A DNA stretch of 64,000 nucleotides from DAOUVR01 sp034430535 (lineage in GTDB: Bacteria > Chloroflexota > Dehalococcoidia > E44-bin15), in contig CAYUCL010000002.1 in assembly GCA_964443325.1 (NCBI GenBank), forward strand, positions 1 to 64,000, given 5' to 3'. The position numbers and the translations under genes are program-made. This document shows, one piece after another, positions 1 through 8,151 of this stretch. The notes under the pieces are model-generated. The model saw only the letters and a list, made by a program, of their open reading frames with translations. It had not been told where the DNA came from and made no database searches. Each line of letters begins with the position of its first letter. The first letter of the stretch is position 1.

Positions 1-662
1 TGGCGAAATATCTCTTCTGGCGTTCCCACCTGAACGATACGACCCTCATTGAGAACCGCAATTCTATCACCCAGGGCAATAGCCTCTTCGAAATCGTGGG
101 TGACATGTATGATGGTCAACTGCAATCGCTGGTGAACCCGTCTTAACTCCTGCTGCACGCTCTCCCTTGTCTGAGGGTCGAGGGCACTTAGCGGCTCATC
201 TAACAACAGCACATTCGGGCCTACGGATAACGCCCTTGCCAGTGCTACCTTCTGCTTCTCCCCACCGCTCAGAGTGTCGGGCCTGCGCTCTAGAAGATGA
301 CTCACTTCGAGAAGATCAGCCAGCCACTCCGTCACTCTTTGCAACTCCCTCTTTGGTCGCCCCTTCTGCTTCAACCCAAAGATCAGATTATCCTTCACCG
401 AGAGGTGCGGGAACAGTACATAGTCCTGATATACGAATCCAATCCCCCTTTTCTCAGGCTCGAGGCCGGTGACCTCTCTCCCGTCGAGCCAAATCTCACC
501 GCTCCTTATAGGATAGAGACCGGCTATGGATTCAAGCAGTATAGTCTTCCCCGCTCCCGTCGGTCCCAGTATGATAAAGTACTCCCCTTTCTCGACTATT
601 AAATTGATATCCTGCAGGAGAAAACTCCCTAGGTTCACCATCAGATTCTTAATCTCGATCAT
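1..662 (-). CDS. Molybdate/tungstate-type ABC transporter ATP-binding protein (3' end beyond window)
   Basis: Reading the minus strand from an ATG at 662 gives an open frame to the window edge, so the C-terminus is missing. It encodes the nucleotide-binding subunit of an ABC importer. Visible motifs in order are Walker A (LGPTGAGKT), the Q-loop (YQDYVLFPH), the ABC signature (LSGGEKQKVALARAL), Walker B (VLLLDEPLSALD) and the switch histidine (VTHDFEEA). The start codon overlaps the stop of the upstream permease gene as ATGA, which suggests translational coupling. The ModC/WtpC/CysA group is inferred from the adjacent WtpB/ModB-like permease; the substrate-specific C-terminal domain is not in view. 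It would power uptake of an oxyanion at the cytoplasmic face of the membrane. Confidence 0.85.
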   Translation of the reverse strand, partial: MIEIKNLMVNLGSFLLQDINLIVEKGEYFIILGPTGAGKTILLESIAGLYPIRSGEIWLDGREVTGLEPEKRGIGFVYQDYVLFPHLSVKDNLIFGLKQKGRPKRELQRVTEWLADLLEVSHLLERRPDTLSGGEKQKVALARALSVGPNVLLLDEPLSALDPQTRESVQQELRRVHQRLQLTIIHVTHDFEEAIALGDRIAVLNEGRIVQVGTPEEIFR

Positions 663-1468
663 GCTTTCTCCTTGCGATAGGCAAAGCTTCTCAGCCCGAC
701 AAACACGACAAGGCAAATTATGATGAGGATACTAGCTACAGGTAAGGCATAGTTGAGCCCATACTCTTCAAGTCGGGTGTAGACCAGGATAGGGGCAATG
801 GTGGGATAGGAACAAAGGACCAAAACTGCCCCGAACTCACTTATGCCACGCGCCCACATCATCACGCTCCCGCCGAATATGCTTCCCTTAGCCAGAGGCA
901 ACGATACTCTGAAGAAGGTCTGCCAGTGTGATGCGCCCAGGGTACGTGCCACCTTTTCCAGTCGCTCGTCCACCTTCTCAAATCCTTGCTTTGCCGAGTC
1001 GATAAGGAAGGGGACGCTGACGAAGAGCATGGCGATCACTATCCCGGGAACTGACAGCACAAAATCGATGCCAATGGAGTGAAAAGCCCGCCCTATCACG
1101 AAATTTTGTCCAAAGACGAAGAGGAGGGCGATGCCTGCCGCCGTGTGGGGCACTACTATGGGAACATCGATAAGCGCCTCCACAAATCGTTTCCCCCGAA
1201 AACTGTGACGCGCCAGAAAATAGGCCAGGGGAACCCCAAGTAGAAGCCCCAACGCTGTGGCTAATAGAGCAGTATAGAGGGTGAGCCAAATGGATCTTAT
1301 CACCTCTCCCTCAAGCAGTGTTCCCCACAGCAGTGAGGGGCTGGAGGAAAACAACGTCTTGGCCAGAGGCACAAAGATAAAGAGCAGGATAACTGTTCCC
1401 AGGAGAAGGAAGATAATGGTTAACCTTCTTTTAGCGAGCCATCTCCAGATTTGCGCAATCATAGCCAC
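659..1468 (-). CDS. Molybdate/tungstate-type ABC transporter permease (WtpB/ModB-like)
   Basis: A 269-residue integral membrane protein with about six hydrophobic segments. The first follows a basic N-terminus (residues about 15-36). It has the binding-protein-dependent permease (EAA) loop, visible as ARTLGASHWQTFFRVSLPLA, followed by the group-typical GISEFGAVLVL stretch near residue 210. This pattern is characteristic of molybdate, tungstate and sulfate permeases; WtpB is my best match, with ModB/CysT as alternatives. The gene overlaps the ATPase gene by four bases. No periplasmic binding-protein gene lies between it and the upstream leader RNA, which is unusual for such operons. Transcription probably starts near 1735 and passes through the riboswitch-like leader. 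Confidence 0.82.
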   Translation of the reverse strand: MAMIAQIWRWLAKRRLTIIFLLLGTVILLFIFVPLAKTLFSSSPSLLWGTLLEGEVIRSIWLTLYTALLATALGLLLGVPLAYFLARHSFRGKRFVEALIDVPIVVPHTAAGIALLFVFGQNFVIGRAFHSIGIDFVLSVPGIVIAMLFVSVPFLIDSAKQGFEKVDERLEKVARTLGASHWQTFFRVSLPLAKGSIFGGSVMMWARGISEFGAVLVLCSYPTIAPILVYTRLEEYGLNYALPVASILIIICLVVFVGLRSFAYRKEKA

Positions 1469-1570
1469 AAGCCCCCTTTCTCAAACCTGACCATATAGTG
1501 AGAAGTGTTTGTATTTATCAAATCGTCACCAATAGCAGCAAGATTCACATATTAAAACCCTGTTTTATAA

Positions 1571-1595
1571 TAAAAATGCCTCCGAAAGGAGGCAT
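1571..1595 (-). terminator. Intrinsic terminator in the transporter leader
   Basis: On the minus strand an 8-bp stem (ATGCCTCC/GGAGGCAT) with a TTTC loop is followed directly by ATTTTTATT. It lies about 100 bases upstream of the permease start and downstream of the riboswitch-like segment. It therefore looks like the expression platform of a regulated leader rather than the end of a gene. Confidence 0.75.
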
Positions 1596-1735
1596 ACATA
1601 GACGAATCCGTCTGCCGCTCTCCTTTCCAATCACGGGAGGCACAGGCATTTCTACCTATACCCTCGAGACTTTAAGTCTACCGGCTGCCCGCCATGCCCC
1701 AACTCGGTTTAGGCGCTGCAGCTCGAAGAGCTTTT
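1596..1735 (-). promoter_or_regulatory. Candidate Moco/Tuco (molybdenum or tungsten cofactor) riboswitch
   Basis: Seen: between a good promoter and an intrinsic terminator, the minus strand carries a GC-rich segment of about 140 nt with several short helices and no convincing ORF. It contains GCCTCCC, a short spacer and GGAAAGGAG, then GCGGC (complement of 1610-1641). Known: Moco-family riboswitches have a conserved GCCUCC...GGAAAGG core and often precede molybdate or tungstate transporters. Inferred: binding of the cofactor would control the terminator at 1571-1595 and hence the ABC permease and ATPase genes. I recalled the motif from memory and could not align it to the covariance model. 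Confidence 0.5.
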
Positions 1736-1740
1736 CCCAA

Positions 1741-1770
1741 CTTATAACACAAGTTTAAATGGGAAGTCAA
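1741..1770 (-). promoter_or_regulatory. Sigma-70-type promoter for the transporter leader
   Basis: On the minus strand TTGACT (1770-1765) is followed by an 18-bp spacer and TATAAG (1746-1741). The start of transcription would fall near 1735, at the 5' end of the structured leader. Confidence 0.65.
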
Positions 1771-1836
1771 CCTCTGACTTAATTAACGAATCGATCTCGG
1801 TGGAGCGAATTAGAGAGAGAGGGGGCGAAAAAGCAC

Positions 1837-1910
1837 CGGGGTAGGTTGGAGCATCTGCTCCAACCAAGCCTAGAGCACCCCGATGAAATCGGAGTAGGCT
1901 GCCCTTTTTT
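1837..1910 (+). promoter_or_regulatory. Attenuator-like structured RNA with mutually exclusive pairings
   Basis: CGGGGT (1837-1842) can pair with ACCCCG (1877-1882), enclosing a perfect 9-bp hairpin (GGTTGGAGC/GCTCCAACC, 1844-1865). Alternatively the same downstream bases join a second structure: AGCCTA (1867-1872) with TAGGCT (1895-1900), and CCGAT (1880-1884) with ATCGG (1888-1892). That second structure is followed by GCCC and six Ts (1905-1910). The layout is that of an antiterminator versus terminator switch on the plus strand. I do not recognise the RNA class and no clear gene lies immediately downstream. Confidence 0.5.
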
Positions 1911-2250
1911 ATTATGCGCATGATAAAGCAGGCAACTACAGTTACGGCTGGTGGGCGGTAATAAGAAACGAAAAGCAGTGAGTCGCATACCGTTCGGTGA
2001 ACTCAAGACAGGCCCTTCAATGACGATAGATCGGCCGTCCTACGGCCCAAGTTCAGGGCGGGTATTTATATATCATACTGATTACGGACGTGCAGAGGAA
2101 TTTCCCCACATCGAGATTATTCCCCTTCACTCCGTGATGGGTCAGAATGACATTGGCGCTTGCGGTATTTAGAGCCTGCGCTCAGTATTACAGTAGAGGC
2201 AGGTGGTCAACCATCATTATATCACTATTATACTAAGCGACTAAAAGCAC
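1911..2250. other. Intergenic stretch without a recognisable gene
   Basis: About 340 bases between the attenuator-like hairpin and the next promoter. A 73-codon plus-strand frame from a GTG at 1951 to a TAG at 2172 is open, but it has no convincing ribosome binding site and its product matches no family I know. It could be a relic or an unrecognised small gene. Confidence 0.4.
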
Positions 2251-2279
2251 TTGACTTCCCTAGTATTTGGAGTAAAATA
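2251..2279 (+). promoter_or_regulatory. Promoter upstream of the SWIM protein gene
   Basis: TTGACT (2251-2256), a 17-bp spacer and AAAATA (2274-2279), with an AT-rich run continuing into TATATAAG. The spacer contains CCCTAGTATTT, which also occurs in the spacer of the trp T-box promoter at 59245. Confidence 0.5.
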
Positions 2280-2321
2280 TATATAAGATGATTGGGTTAA
2301 TCTTGCAGCGAAGCTGATACG

Positions 2322-2348
2322 AAGGCACCTCATATATCGAGGTGCCTT
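2322..2348 (+). other. Leader hairpin before the SWIM protein gene
   Basis: A 10-bp perfect stem (AAGGCACCTC/GAGGTGCCTT) with a 7-nt AT-rich loop, followed by only two or three Ts. It sits between the promoter at 2251 and the start codon at 2369, with the ribosome binding site just after it. It may be a weak attenuator or an mRNA-stabilising element. Confidence 0.45.
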
Positions 2349-2368
2349 TCAGCTTTGAGGAGGGGATT

Positions 2369-2641
2369 ATGCAGTCGAGTCTTATCGGCAAGATTGAAAA
2401 GGCAAACCGCTACGCCGAACAACGAGAGCGCATAAAGTTCTCGGATTTTACAGTGAGCTTTGCCGGGGAGAACAATACACATACAACTAGCTATGGAGAA
2501 GGGCAATGGCACTGCTCTTGCAGCTTCTTCTCCAAATGGGGGCTTTGCAGCCATACCATGGCGCTGCAGAAGATTCTCGTCGAGATGCTGCCCGAAGAAG
2601 CCCTCTCCCCGGAGATAGCAGAAAAGTTAGGGATCGCTTAA
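2369..2641 (+). CDS. Small SWIM zinc-finger protein
   Basis: A 90-residue protein. Its centre carries a SWIM-type zinc-binding pattern: HCSCSFF at about residues 48-54, then eight residues after the second Cys, then CSH (CxC...CxH). SWIM domains chelate zinc and mediate DNA or protein binding; the target here is unknown. I chose the ATG at 2369 because GAGGAGGGG (2357-2365) precedes it at good spacing; a GTG at 2342 lies inside the leader hairpin and is less likely. It has its own promoter and converges tail-to-tail with the next gene, two bases apart. Confidence 0.72.
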   Translation: MQSSLIGKIEKANRYAEQRERIKFSDFTVSFAGENNTHTTSYGEGQWHCSCSFFSKWGLCSHTMALQKILVEMLPEEALSPEIAEKLGIA

Positions 2642-2643
2642 GT

Positions 2644-2919
2644 TTATTCCCTTATCCGCCTCAACTCTAAGGTGACAAGATTCCTCTTGTCCATACAGTC
2701 TAGCTCGACAACATCCTGGTCTCCCCATTCTGCAGGGAAGCTACCACCGAACTGAAGCATGATAAGGTACGGATAGATATCATGATAGAAGAAGCCACAA
2801 AGCCCATCAGTATTGTAACCACTGAGCTCTAACTTGTCTCCCACCTTATGCCCAGCGCTACAGGTCCCTTTGACCGCTTTGATCGTGCCTATCACTCGAT
2901 ATCCAAGCTGCTCTGCCAC
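2644..2919 (-). CDS. TIGR04076 family protein
   Basis: A 91-residue protein of uncharacterised family TIGR04076. Recognisable features are a strand-rich N-terminus (VIGTIKAVKGTCSAGHKVGD), then DGLCGFFYHDIYPYLIMLQFGG and an acidic tryptophan segment. The conserved Cys-Ser-x-Gly-His and Cys-Gly-Phe positions suggest a metal or redox role, but no function is established. The start is GTG at 2919, preceded by AAGGAGG at seven bases. Just upstream on the same strand lies the 3' end of folC (73-bp gap), so the two may share a transcript. Confidence 0.78.
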   Translation of the reverse strand: MAEQLGYRVIGTIKAVKGTCSAGHKVGDKLELSGYNTDGLCGFFYHDIYPYLIMLQFGGSFPAEWGDQDVVELDCMDKRNLVTLELRRIRE

Positions 2920-2992
2920 AATGCAACCTCCTTTTCTTGAACACTACCCAAATATCATACTGCACCTGATTTATGCCACAACGTTTTCATTT

Positions 2993-4315
2993 CTATTGCG
3001 GGTAAACCTCACCAGGGATTTTCTTTATATACTCTCTTGCCTCAGCGACAACGAAAAGCGACCCTGTAGCGCAGATAAGGTCTCTGGGGCCTGCCTCTTG
3101 CATAGCACGCTCCGCCGCCGATGATACGTTCTCGGCTATCTCTCCCTTTACCCCTAGCTTCCCCAGTTCCCCAAGTAGGAGGTGAGGCTCCAACGCTCGA
3201 GGGTGGCGAGACCTAGTAACTATAGCAAAGCTGCAGAGCGAAGCGAGTTCCCGCACAATCCCCGCTATATCTTTATCGGAAGATACCCCCAATATAAGGA
3301 TTAGACGGTCGAAATCCAGATTATCCTTTATGGCATCCTTCAATCTCCTCGCTGACTCGTGGTTGTGGGCACCGTCAACAAGGAAGATCGGCTTTTGACT
3401 AAGAATTTCCAGTCTCCCTGGCCAACGCACAGTGGCCAGCCCCTGAGCGATATTCTCAGCATCAACACCAAGCAACTCCAGGGCGGCGACAGCAGTGGCA
3501 GCATTCTCTAACTGATGCTCGCCCAGAAGCGGAATAGTGAGGTTGTAACTACCAGCTTTTCCCTTTACCTCAAAGTTTTGCCCATCGATATCCGAAGCCA
3601 ATTTCCGCCAGGCAACATCCCTTCCCACAACGATTACCCTGGCCCCCTTCTCCACACAAACCTCCCTTATCGCCTCCGCAGCCTCACTCCGCTGGGGTGA
3701 ACTTACCACGACAGCCCCCGGCTTTATGATGCCAGCCTTCTCCTTGGCTATCTGCCCCAGAGAATTACCAAGCACTTCGGCATGTTCCATGCTAATCGAC
3801 GTTATAACCGAAATCTCAGGCCTTACCACATTGGTAGCATCGAGGCGTCCCCCTATTCCCACCTCCAGCACCTGGAAATCCACCTTCCTATCTCTGAAGT
3901 AGGTAAATGCCATGGCAGTCAATATCTCGAAGGTAGTGAGTTCACCATAAGCATGCCGAAGATTCACCGCCTCAACCTCAGGCTTCAGCCTGTCTGCAAC
4001 AGCCGCTAGCTCCTCCTCACTGATAAGCTCTTCACTAATACGGATTCGCTCACGGAAGGTGTGCAGATGAGGCGAGGTGTATAGCCCTGTCCTGTAGCCT
4101 GCGGCTGAAAGGGCTGAAGCGATCATAGCGACGGTGCTTCCCTTGCCCTTCGAACCCGCTACAAGAACCGTTCTCGGTGCTAAATGAGGATTGCCCAATC
4201 CCTCAAGGAACTCATCCATACGCCTCAGATCGAATTCCCTGGACCAGTACGAGGGAGGCAATTTTTCGAAATCTGTGAAGCTCAGGATGTAGTTCAGCGC
4301 TTCCCGGTAATTCAT
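2993..4315 (-). CDS. folC: Bifunctional folylpolyglutamate synthase/dihydrofolate synthase
   Basis: A 440-residue Mur-ligase-fold enzyme. It adds glutamate to dihydropteroate or folates using ATP, which retains folates in the cell. The ATP-binding loop GSKGKGST lies near residue 54, followed by SPHLHTFRERI, the central EVGIGGRLDATN block and the C-terminal-domain marker LVDGAHN near residue 315. Length and order of blocks are normal for FolC. It is divergent from dnaE, with about 85 bp between the two start codons. No other folate gene is adjacent. Confidence 0.93.
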   Translation of the reverse strand: MNYREALNYILSFTDFEKLPPSYWSREFDLRRMDEFLEGLGNPHLAPRTVLVAGSKGKGSTVAMIASALSAAGYRTGLYTSPHLHTFRERIRISEELISEEELAAVADRLKPEVEAVNLRHAYGELTTFEILTAMAFTYFRDRKVDFQVLEVGIGGRLDATNVVRPEISVITSISMEHAEVLGNSLGQIAKEKAGIIKPGAVVVSSPQRSEAAEAIREVCVEKGARVIVVGRDVAWRKLASDIDGQNFEVKGKAGSYNLTIPLLGEHQLENAATAVAALELLGVDAENIAQGLATVRWPGRLEILSQKPIFLVDGAHNHESARRLKDAIKDNLDFDRLILILGVSSDKDIAGIVRELASLCSFAIVTRSRHPRALEPHLLLGELGKLGVKGEIAENVSSAAERAMQEAGPRDLICATGSLFVVAEAREYIKKIPGEVYPQ

Positions 4316-4362
4316 GCCATTAGTATATCATAGGAAACGAGAGAGCACTCAGCCGATACCTG

Positions 4363-4371
4363 TGTTATAAT
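4363..4371 (+). promoter_or_regulatory. Extended -10 promoter for dnaE
   Basis: TGT followed by TATAAT (4366-4371) is an extended -10 element; no good -35 is seen 17 bp upstream. Transcription would begin near 4378, leaving a leader of only about 24 nt before the dnaE start codon. Confidence 0.5.
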
Positions 4372-4401
4372 ACAGCAAAACCCCCGACACGCAATCCGTC
4401 G

Positions 4402-7400
4402 ATGTTTATTCATCTTCATGTGCACACCGAATATAGTCTCCTCGATGGAATGTGCTCCATCCAGCGACTCATCTCCAGGGCGAAGGAACTGGGGATGAAT
4501 AGTCTAGCGATTACCGATCACGGCACCATGTATGGAGTAATCGAATTCTATCTCGCTGCCAAAGGGGCGGGGATAAAGCCAATAATTGGTTGCGAGGTCT
4601 ATGTAGCACCCTTTGGACGCCTTTCAAGAACTGCCAAGGACAGGAACCCATATCACCTCACCCTGCTCGCCAGAAACGAAAAGGGTTATCAAAATCTCAT
4701 TCAACTCACCACAAAGGCTCACCTTGAGGGGTTCTATTATAAGCCAAGGGTGGATCGGGAACTTCTGGAAGAACACCATGAGGGACTGATTGCCCTATCA
4801 GGGTGCCTCCAGGGTGAGGTCCCGCGCCACATCCTGGAAGGTGACAGCGAGGAGGCCAGGAAAGCTGCCCTCTGGTACAAGGAAGTGTTCGACGATTTCT
4901 ACCTCGAGATTCAACACCATCCGATAGAGGATCTGGAAAAGATAAATCCTGAACTCATCGCTATAGGCCAGGCGCTGGACATACCCCTCGTAGCGACCAA
5001 CGACACTCACTATGTCAACAAGGAGGATGCCTTCTCCCATGAACTCCTCCTATGCGTCCAAACCAACTCCACCATCTATGATGACAAGCGGTTGAAGGTT
5101 GGAGACACCTTTTATCTGCGGAGTGAAGAGGAGATGGCAGAGCTTTTCTCCGACCTTCCCGAGGCACTACATAACAGCGAGCGCATCGCTGATATGTGCC
5201 ATGTTGAACTGGAATTTGGGCGTCTCCTTCTTCCCGAGGTCAAAACGCCTGAGGGTAAAAATGCTGATGATTACCTTGAAGAACTCTGCCGAACGGGACT
5301 TGCGCGTCGTTTTGCTGAACCTTCCAGCGAGGTGGTGGAGCGGCTGGAATATGAGCTGGATGTAATACGAAAAACCGACTTCGCTAACTACTTCCTGGTG
5401 GTTTGGGATCTGATATCCTTCGCTAAAGAACGCAAGATTCTCTTCGGCGTCAGGGGCAGCGCTGCCGCCAGCCTCGTCCTTTACTCTCTTGGAATCACCA
5501 ATATCAATCCTTTGGAACATAATCTGGTCTTTGAGCGCTTCCTTAATGTGGAGCGCAAGGAGATGCCAGACATCGACCTCGATTTTCAAGATGACCGGCG
5601 TGATGAGCTTATCTCCTATGCCGCTCAAAAATATGGTCGCGACCGTGTTGCCCAGATCATTACCTTCGGCACCTTTGGAGCACGGGCAGCGCTGAGGGAT
5701 GTAGGAAGGGCTCTGGGAATGCCCTACGGGGATGTTGACCGGGTAGCACGACTAGTGCCCTTCGGGCCAAACATGACCCTGGAGAGAGCTATTGAGGAGA
5801 ATCACGAGCTACGAAACCTCTACCTCGAGAATGAAGGCGTGCGTCAACTCGTCGATAACGCCAAGCGCCTTGAGGGAATCGCCCGCCATGCCTCGACCCA
5901 CGCCGCTGGTGTGGTCATATCCAAAGTACCACTTAGCCACTATGTACCCCTTCAAAAAGCAACCAGGGCGAACGACGAAGCGATCGCTATGACTCAGTTC
6001 CCCATGGAAGCCATCGCTCAAATAGGCTTGCTCAAGTTGGATATCCTGGGGTTGGTTAACCTGACCATTTTGCAGAAAACGACGGAGATCATCGCCCAGA
6101 CCCAGGGTGTCGACATCGACCTTAGCAACATCCCTCTCGACGACCCCAGGACCTTCGAGCTTCTTTCTTCAGGGGAGACAACAGGGGTTTTCCAGCTTGA
6201 GGGTACAGGGATGCGCCGCTTCGTCAAGGAACTCAAGCCCTCCTCGTTCAGCGATATTGCCGCCATGATCGCCCTGTACCGCCCCGGTCCCATGCAGCAC
6301 ATCCCAACCTTCATCAAGGCAAAGCATGGCCTAGAGCCGATCCAGTTCCCTCATCCCGCCCTCTCCCAGATATTGGAGGAGACCTACGGCGTTATCGTCT
6401 ATCAAGACCAGGTGCTCCTCATCGTTCAGGCATTCGCCGGCTACAGCCTGGGACAGGCCGATATATTCCGAAAAGCTATGGGTAAGAAGATACCGACTGT
6501 GATGAGGAAGGAAAGAAAGAGCTTTATCGCCGGGGCAAAGAGGAAGGAATTCTCCGAAGAGCTAGCAAGAGAGGTCTTCGACCTTATTGAGCCCTTCGCT
6601 GGCTATGCCTTTAACAAAGCTCATAGTGTGAGCTACGCTATGATCGCCTATCAGACCGCTTATTTCAAAGCTAATTACCCATCGGAGTATATGTCGGCGG
6701 TGCTTACTATGCACATGGGTCAACCGGAGAAGATAAGCTCCGCTGTAAATGAGTGCCGTCGTCTTGACATCCCCATCTTGCCCCCGGATATAAACAAGAG
6801 CGACAGTACATTTTCCATAGAGGATACAGATGGACAAAAGGGTATTCGCTTCGGGCTGGGAGCGATCAAAAACGTCGGACTCGGGGCAGTCGCACCAATC
6901 ATCGCCAGTCGCCAAGAAGAAGGCATCTTTAAATCCATCGAGGACCTCTGCCGCAGGGCTGACCTCAGAGCCATCAACAAGCGCGCCTTGGAGAGCTTGA
7001 TAAAGGTGGGGGCGCTGGACTGCCTGGGTGGTCGCGGCGCTCTTTTAGCCAGCATCGATCGCATCATGTCTCTATCCCAGAGCGAGCAACGGCTTAAAGA
7101 AAGCGGGCAATCCACCATGTTTGACCTTTGGGGAGAGAGCGTGCCCCTGCCCCTGCCAGCTCTGGAACTGGAGGGGAACGACGCACCTCTTAAGGAGAAA
7201 CTGGTTTGGGAAAAGGAACTACTGGGGACCTACCTCTCGGAGCACCCGTTCAGCCGTGCTGCTCCAAAGCTGGCTCCCCATATCACCGCTTTATGTGGTC
7301 AGATCGACGAGGAGATGGTGGAGCAACGAGTTGTAACTGCCGGTATAGTTACGTCAGTGCGACAACTGTATACCAAGGAGGGACGCCCCTTCGCCAGCGC

Positions 7401-7842
7401 CATCCTGGAAGACCTTGATGGCAAGGTGGAGGTTACCGCCTGGCCTGAGGTCTATGAAGCCACAAAGGCGCTATGGACCGAGGGCAATATCCTCTTGGTG
7501 GAGGGAAGGGTGCGGGCAAGGGGAGAGCGGGTGCAATTAGGCTGCGATACGGTGCGCCAGTATCAGCTCGAGGAGAGTACCGAGGAAGCAGTCCCACCAA
7601 AGAGACACCGCATCCTGATCAACATAGCCCAGACATCGGATGAGGAAGGCGACATTGCGAGGCTGGAGCAGATCTTGGATGCTCTCAAGGATTACCCCGG
7701 CGGAGACGGGGTACGGATCAGGGTGAATAAGGAAGATGAAACTATTAACCTTGAGTTCCCCGATATAATGACACGCTACTGCCCTGAGCTCCGCCAGCGA
7801 CTCACCAGCCTGGTAGAAGAAGAGGACTTAATAGTGGACTAA
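4402..7842 (+). CDS. dnaE: DNA polymerase III alpha subunit
   Basis: A 1146-residue replicative polymerase of the DnaE1 type. The N-terminal PHP domain starts at the first residues (HLHVHTEYSLLDG). The palm domain carries VRGSAAAS and the catalytic MPDIDLDF, with D390 and D392 as metal ligands. The fingers and the tandem helix-hairpin-helix region follow (YRPGPMQHIPTFI, GYAFNKAHSVSYA), then a C-terminal OB fold beginning near residue 975 (VTAGIVTSVRQL). No intein or frameshift is present. No Shine-Dalgarno sequence is visible within the short leader, so initiation may be leaderless-like. A repeat field follows. Confidence 0.96.
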   Translation: MFIHLHVHTEYSLLDGMCSIQRLISRAKELGMNSLAITDHGTMYGVIEFYLAAKGAGIKPIIGCEVYVAPFGRLSRTAKDRNPYHLTLLARNEKGYQNLIQLTTKAHLEGFYYKPRVDRELLEEHHEGLIALSGCLQGEVPRHILEGDSEEARKAALWYKEVFDDFYLEIQHHPIEDLEKINPELIAIGQALDIPLVATNDTHYVNKEDAFSHELLLCVQTNSTIYDDKRLKVGDTFYLRSEEEMAELFSDLPEALHNSERIADMCHVELEFGRLLLPEVKTPEGKNADDYLEELCRTGLARRFAEPSSEVVERLEYELDVIRKTDFANYFLVVWDLISFAKERKILFGVRGSAAASLVLYSLGITNINPLEHNLVFERFLNVERKEMPDIDLDFQDDRRDELISYAAQKYGRDRVAQIITFGTFGARAALRDVGRALGMPYGDVDRVARLVPFGPNMTLERAIEENHELRNLYLENEGVRQLVDNAKRLEGIARHASTHAAGVVISKVPLSHYVPLQKATRANDEAIAMTQFPMEAIAQIGLLKLDILGLVNLTILQKTTEIIAQTQGVDIDLSNIPLDDPRTFELLSSGETTGVFQLEGTGMRRFVKELKPSSFSDIAAMIALYRPGPMQHIPTFIKAKHGLEPIQFPHPALSQILEETYGVIVYQDQVLLIVQAFAGYSLGQADIFRKAMGKKIPTVMRKERKSFIAGAKRKEFSEELAREVFDLIEPFAGYAFNKAHSVSYAMIAYQTAYFKANYPSEYMSAVLTMHMGQPEKISSAVNECRRLDIPILPPDINKSDSTFSIEDTDGQKGIRFGLGAIKNVGLGAVAPIIASRQEEGIFKSIEDLCRRADLRAINKRALESLIKVGALDCLGGRGALLASIDRIMSLSQSEQRLKESGQSTMFDLWGESVPLPLPALELEGNDAPLKEKLVWEKELLGTYLSEHPFSRAAPKLAPHITALCGQIDEEMVEQRVVTAGIVTSVRQLYTKEGRPFASAILEDLDGKVEVTAWPEVYEATKALWTEGNILLVEGRVRARGERVQLGCDTVRQYQLEESTEEAVPPKRHRILINIAQTSDEEGDIARLEQILDALKDYPGGDGVRIRVNKEDETINLEFPDIMTRYCPELRQRLTSLVEEEDLIVD

Positions 7843-7906
7843 TGAAAAACCCTCTTGGTCGGCTGGTCACCAACGAATCATGGCTGCGAAGCGGGTTACA
7901 AATAGG

Positions 7907-8115
7907 TTGTGTCAGGCACCGTTCGTGGTGCCAAGCACCGTTCGTGGTGCCAAGCACCGCTGGTTGTGTCAGACATCGTTCGTTGTGGTAGACACCGTTC
8001 GTGGTGAGCTTGGGCCGTTCGTGGTGAGCTTGGGCCGTTCGTGGTGAGCTTGTCGAACCATGAACGGCACTTCGACAGGCCTGTCCTGAGTTTATCGAAG
8101 GGCTGAGGTCGAACG
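7907..8115. repeat. Field of degenerate short repeats and palindromes
   Basis: Six near-copies of a TTCGTGGTG core occur at about 7922, 7941, 7978 (degenerate), 7998, 8018 and 8038. The last three form a 20-bp tandem (CCGTTCGTGGTGAGCTTGGG). They run into an inverted segment (TTCGACAGGCCTGTCCTGAG, then TTATCGAAGGG) that resembles a widespread palindromic repeat of Chloroflexota genomes. There are no constant-length spacers, so this is not a CRISPR array. It separates dnaE from the protease genes. Confidence 0.75.
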
Positions 8116-8151
8116 GAATAAATCTACTTTTAAATTGAAGGGAATGTGAAT

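Noticed and set aside
1951..2172. 73-codon plus-strand ORF
   Set aside because: No convincing binding site and no recognisable family; kept only as a remark in the intergenic entry.
7917..8054. Possible CRISPR-like repeats (TTCGTGGTG units)
   Set aside because: Units are degenerate, spacing is irregular or simply tandem, there are no unique spacers and no cas genes.
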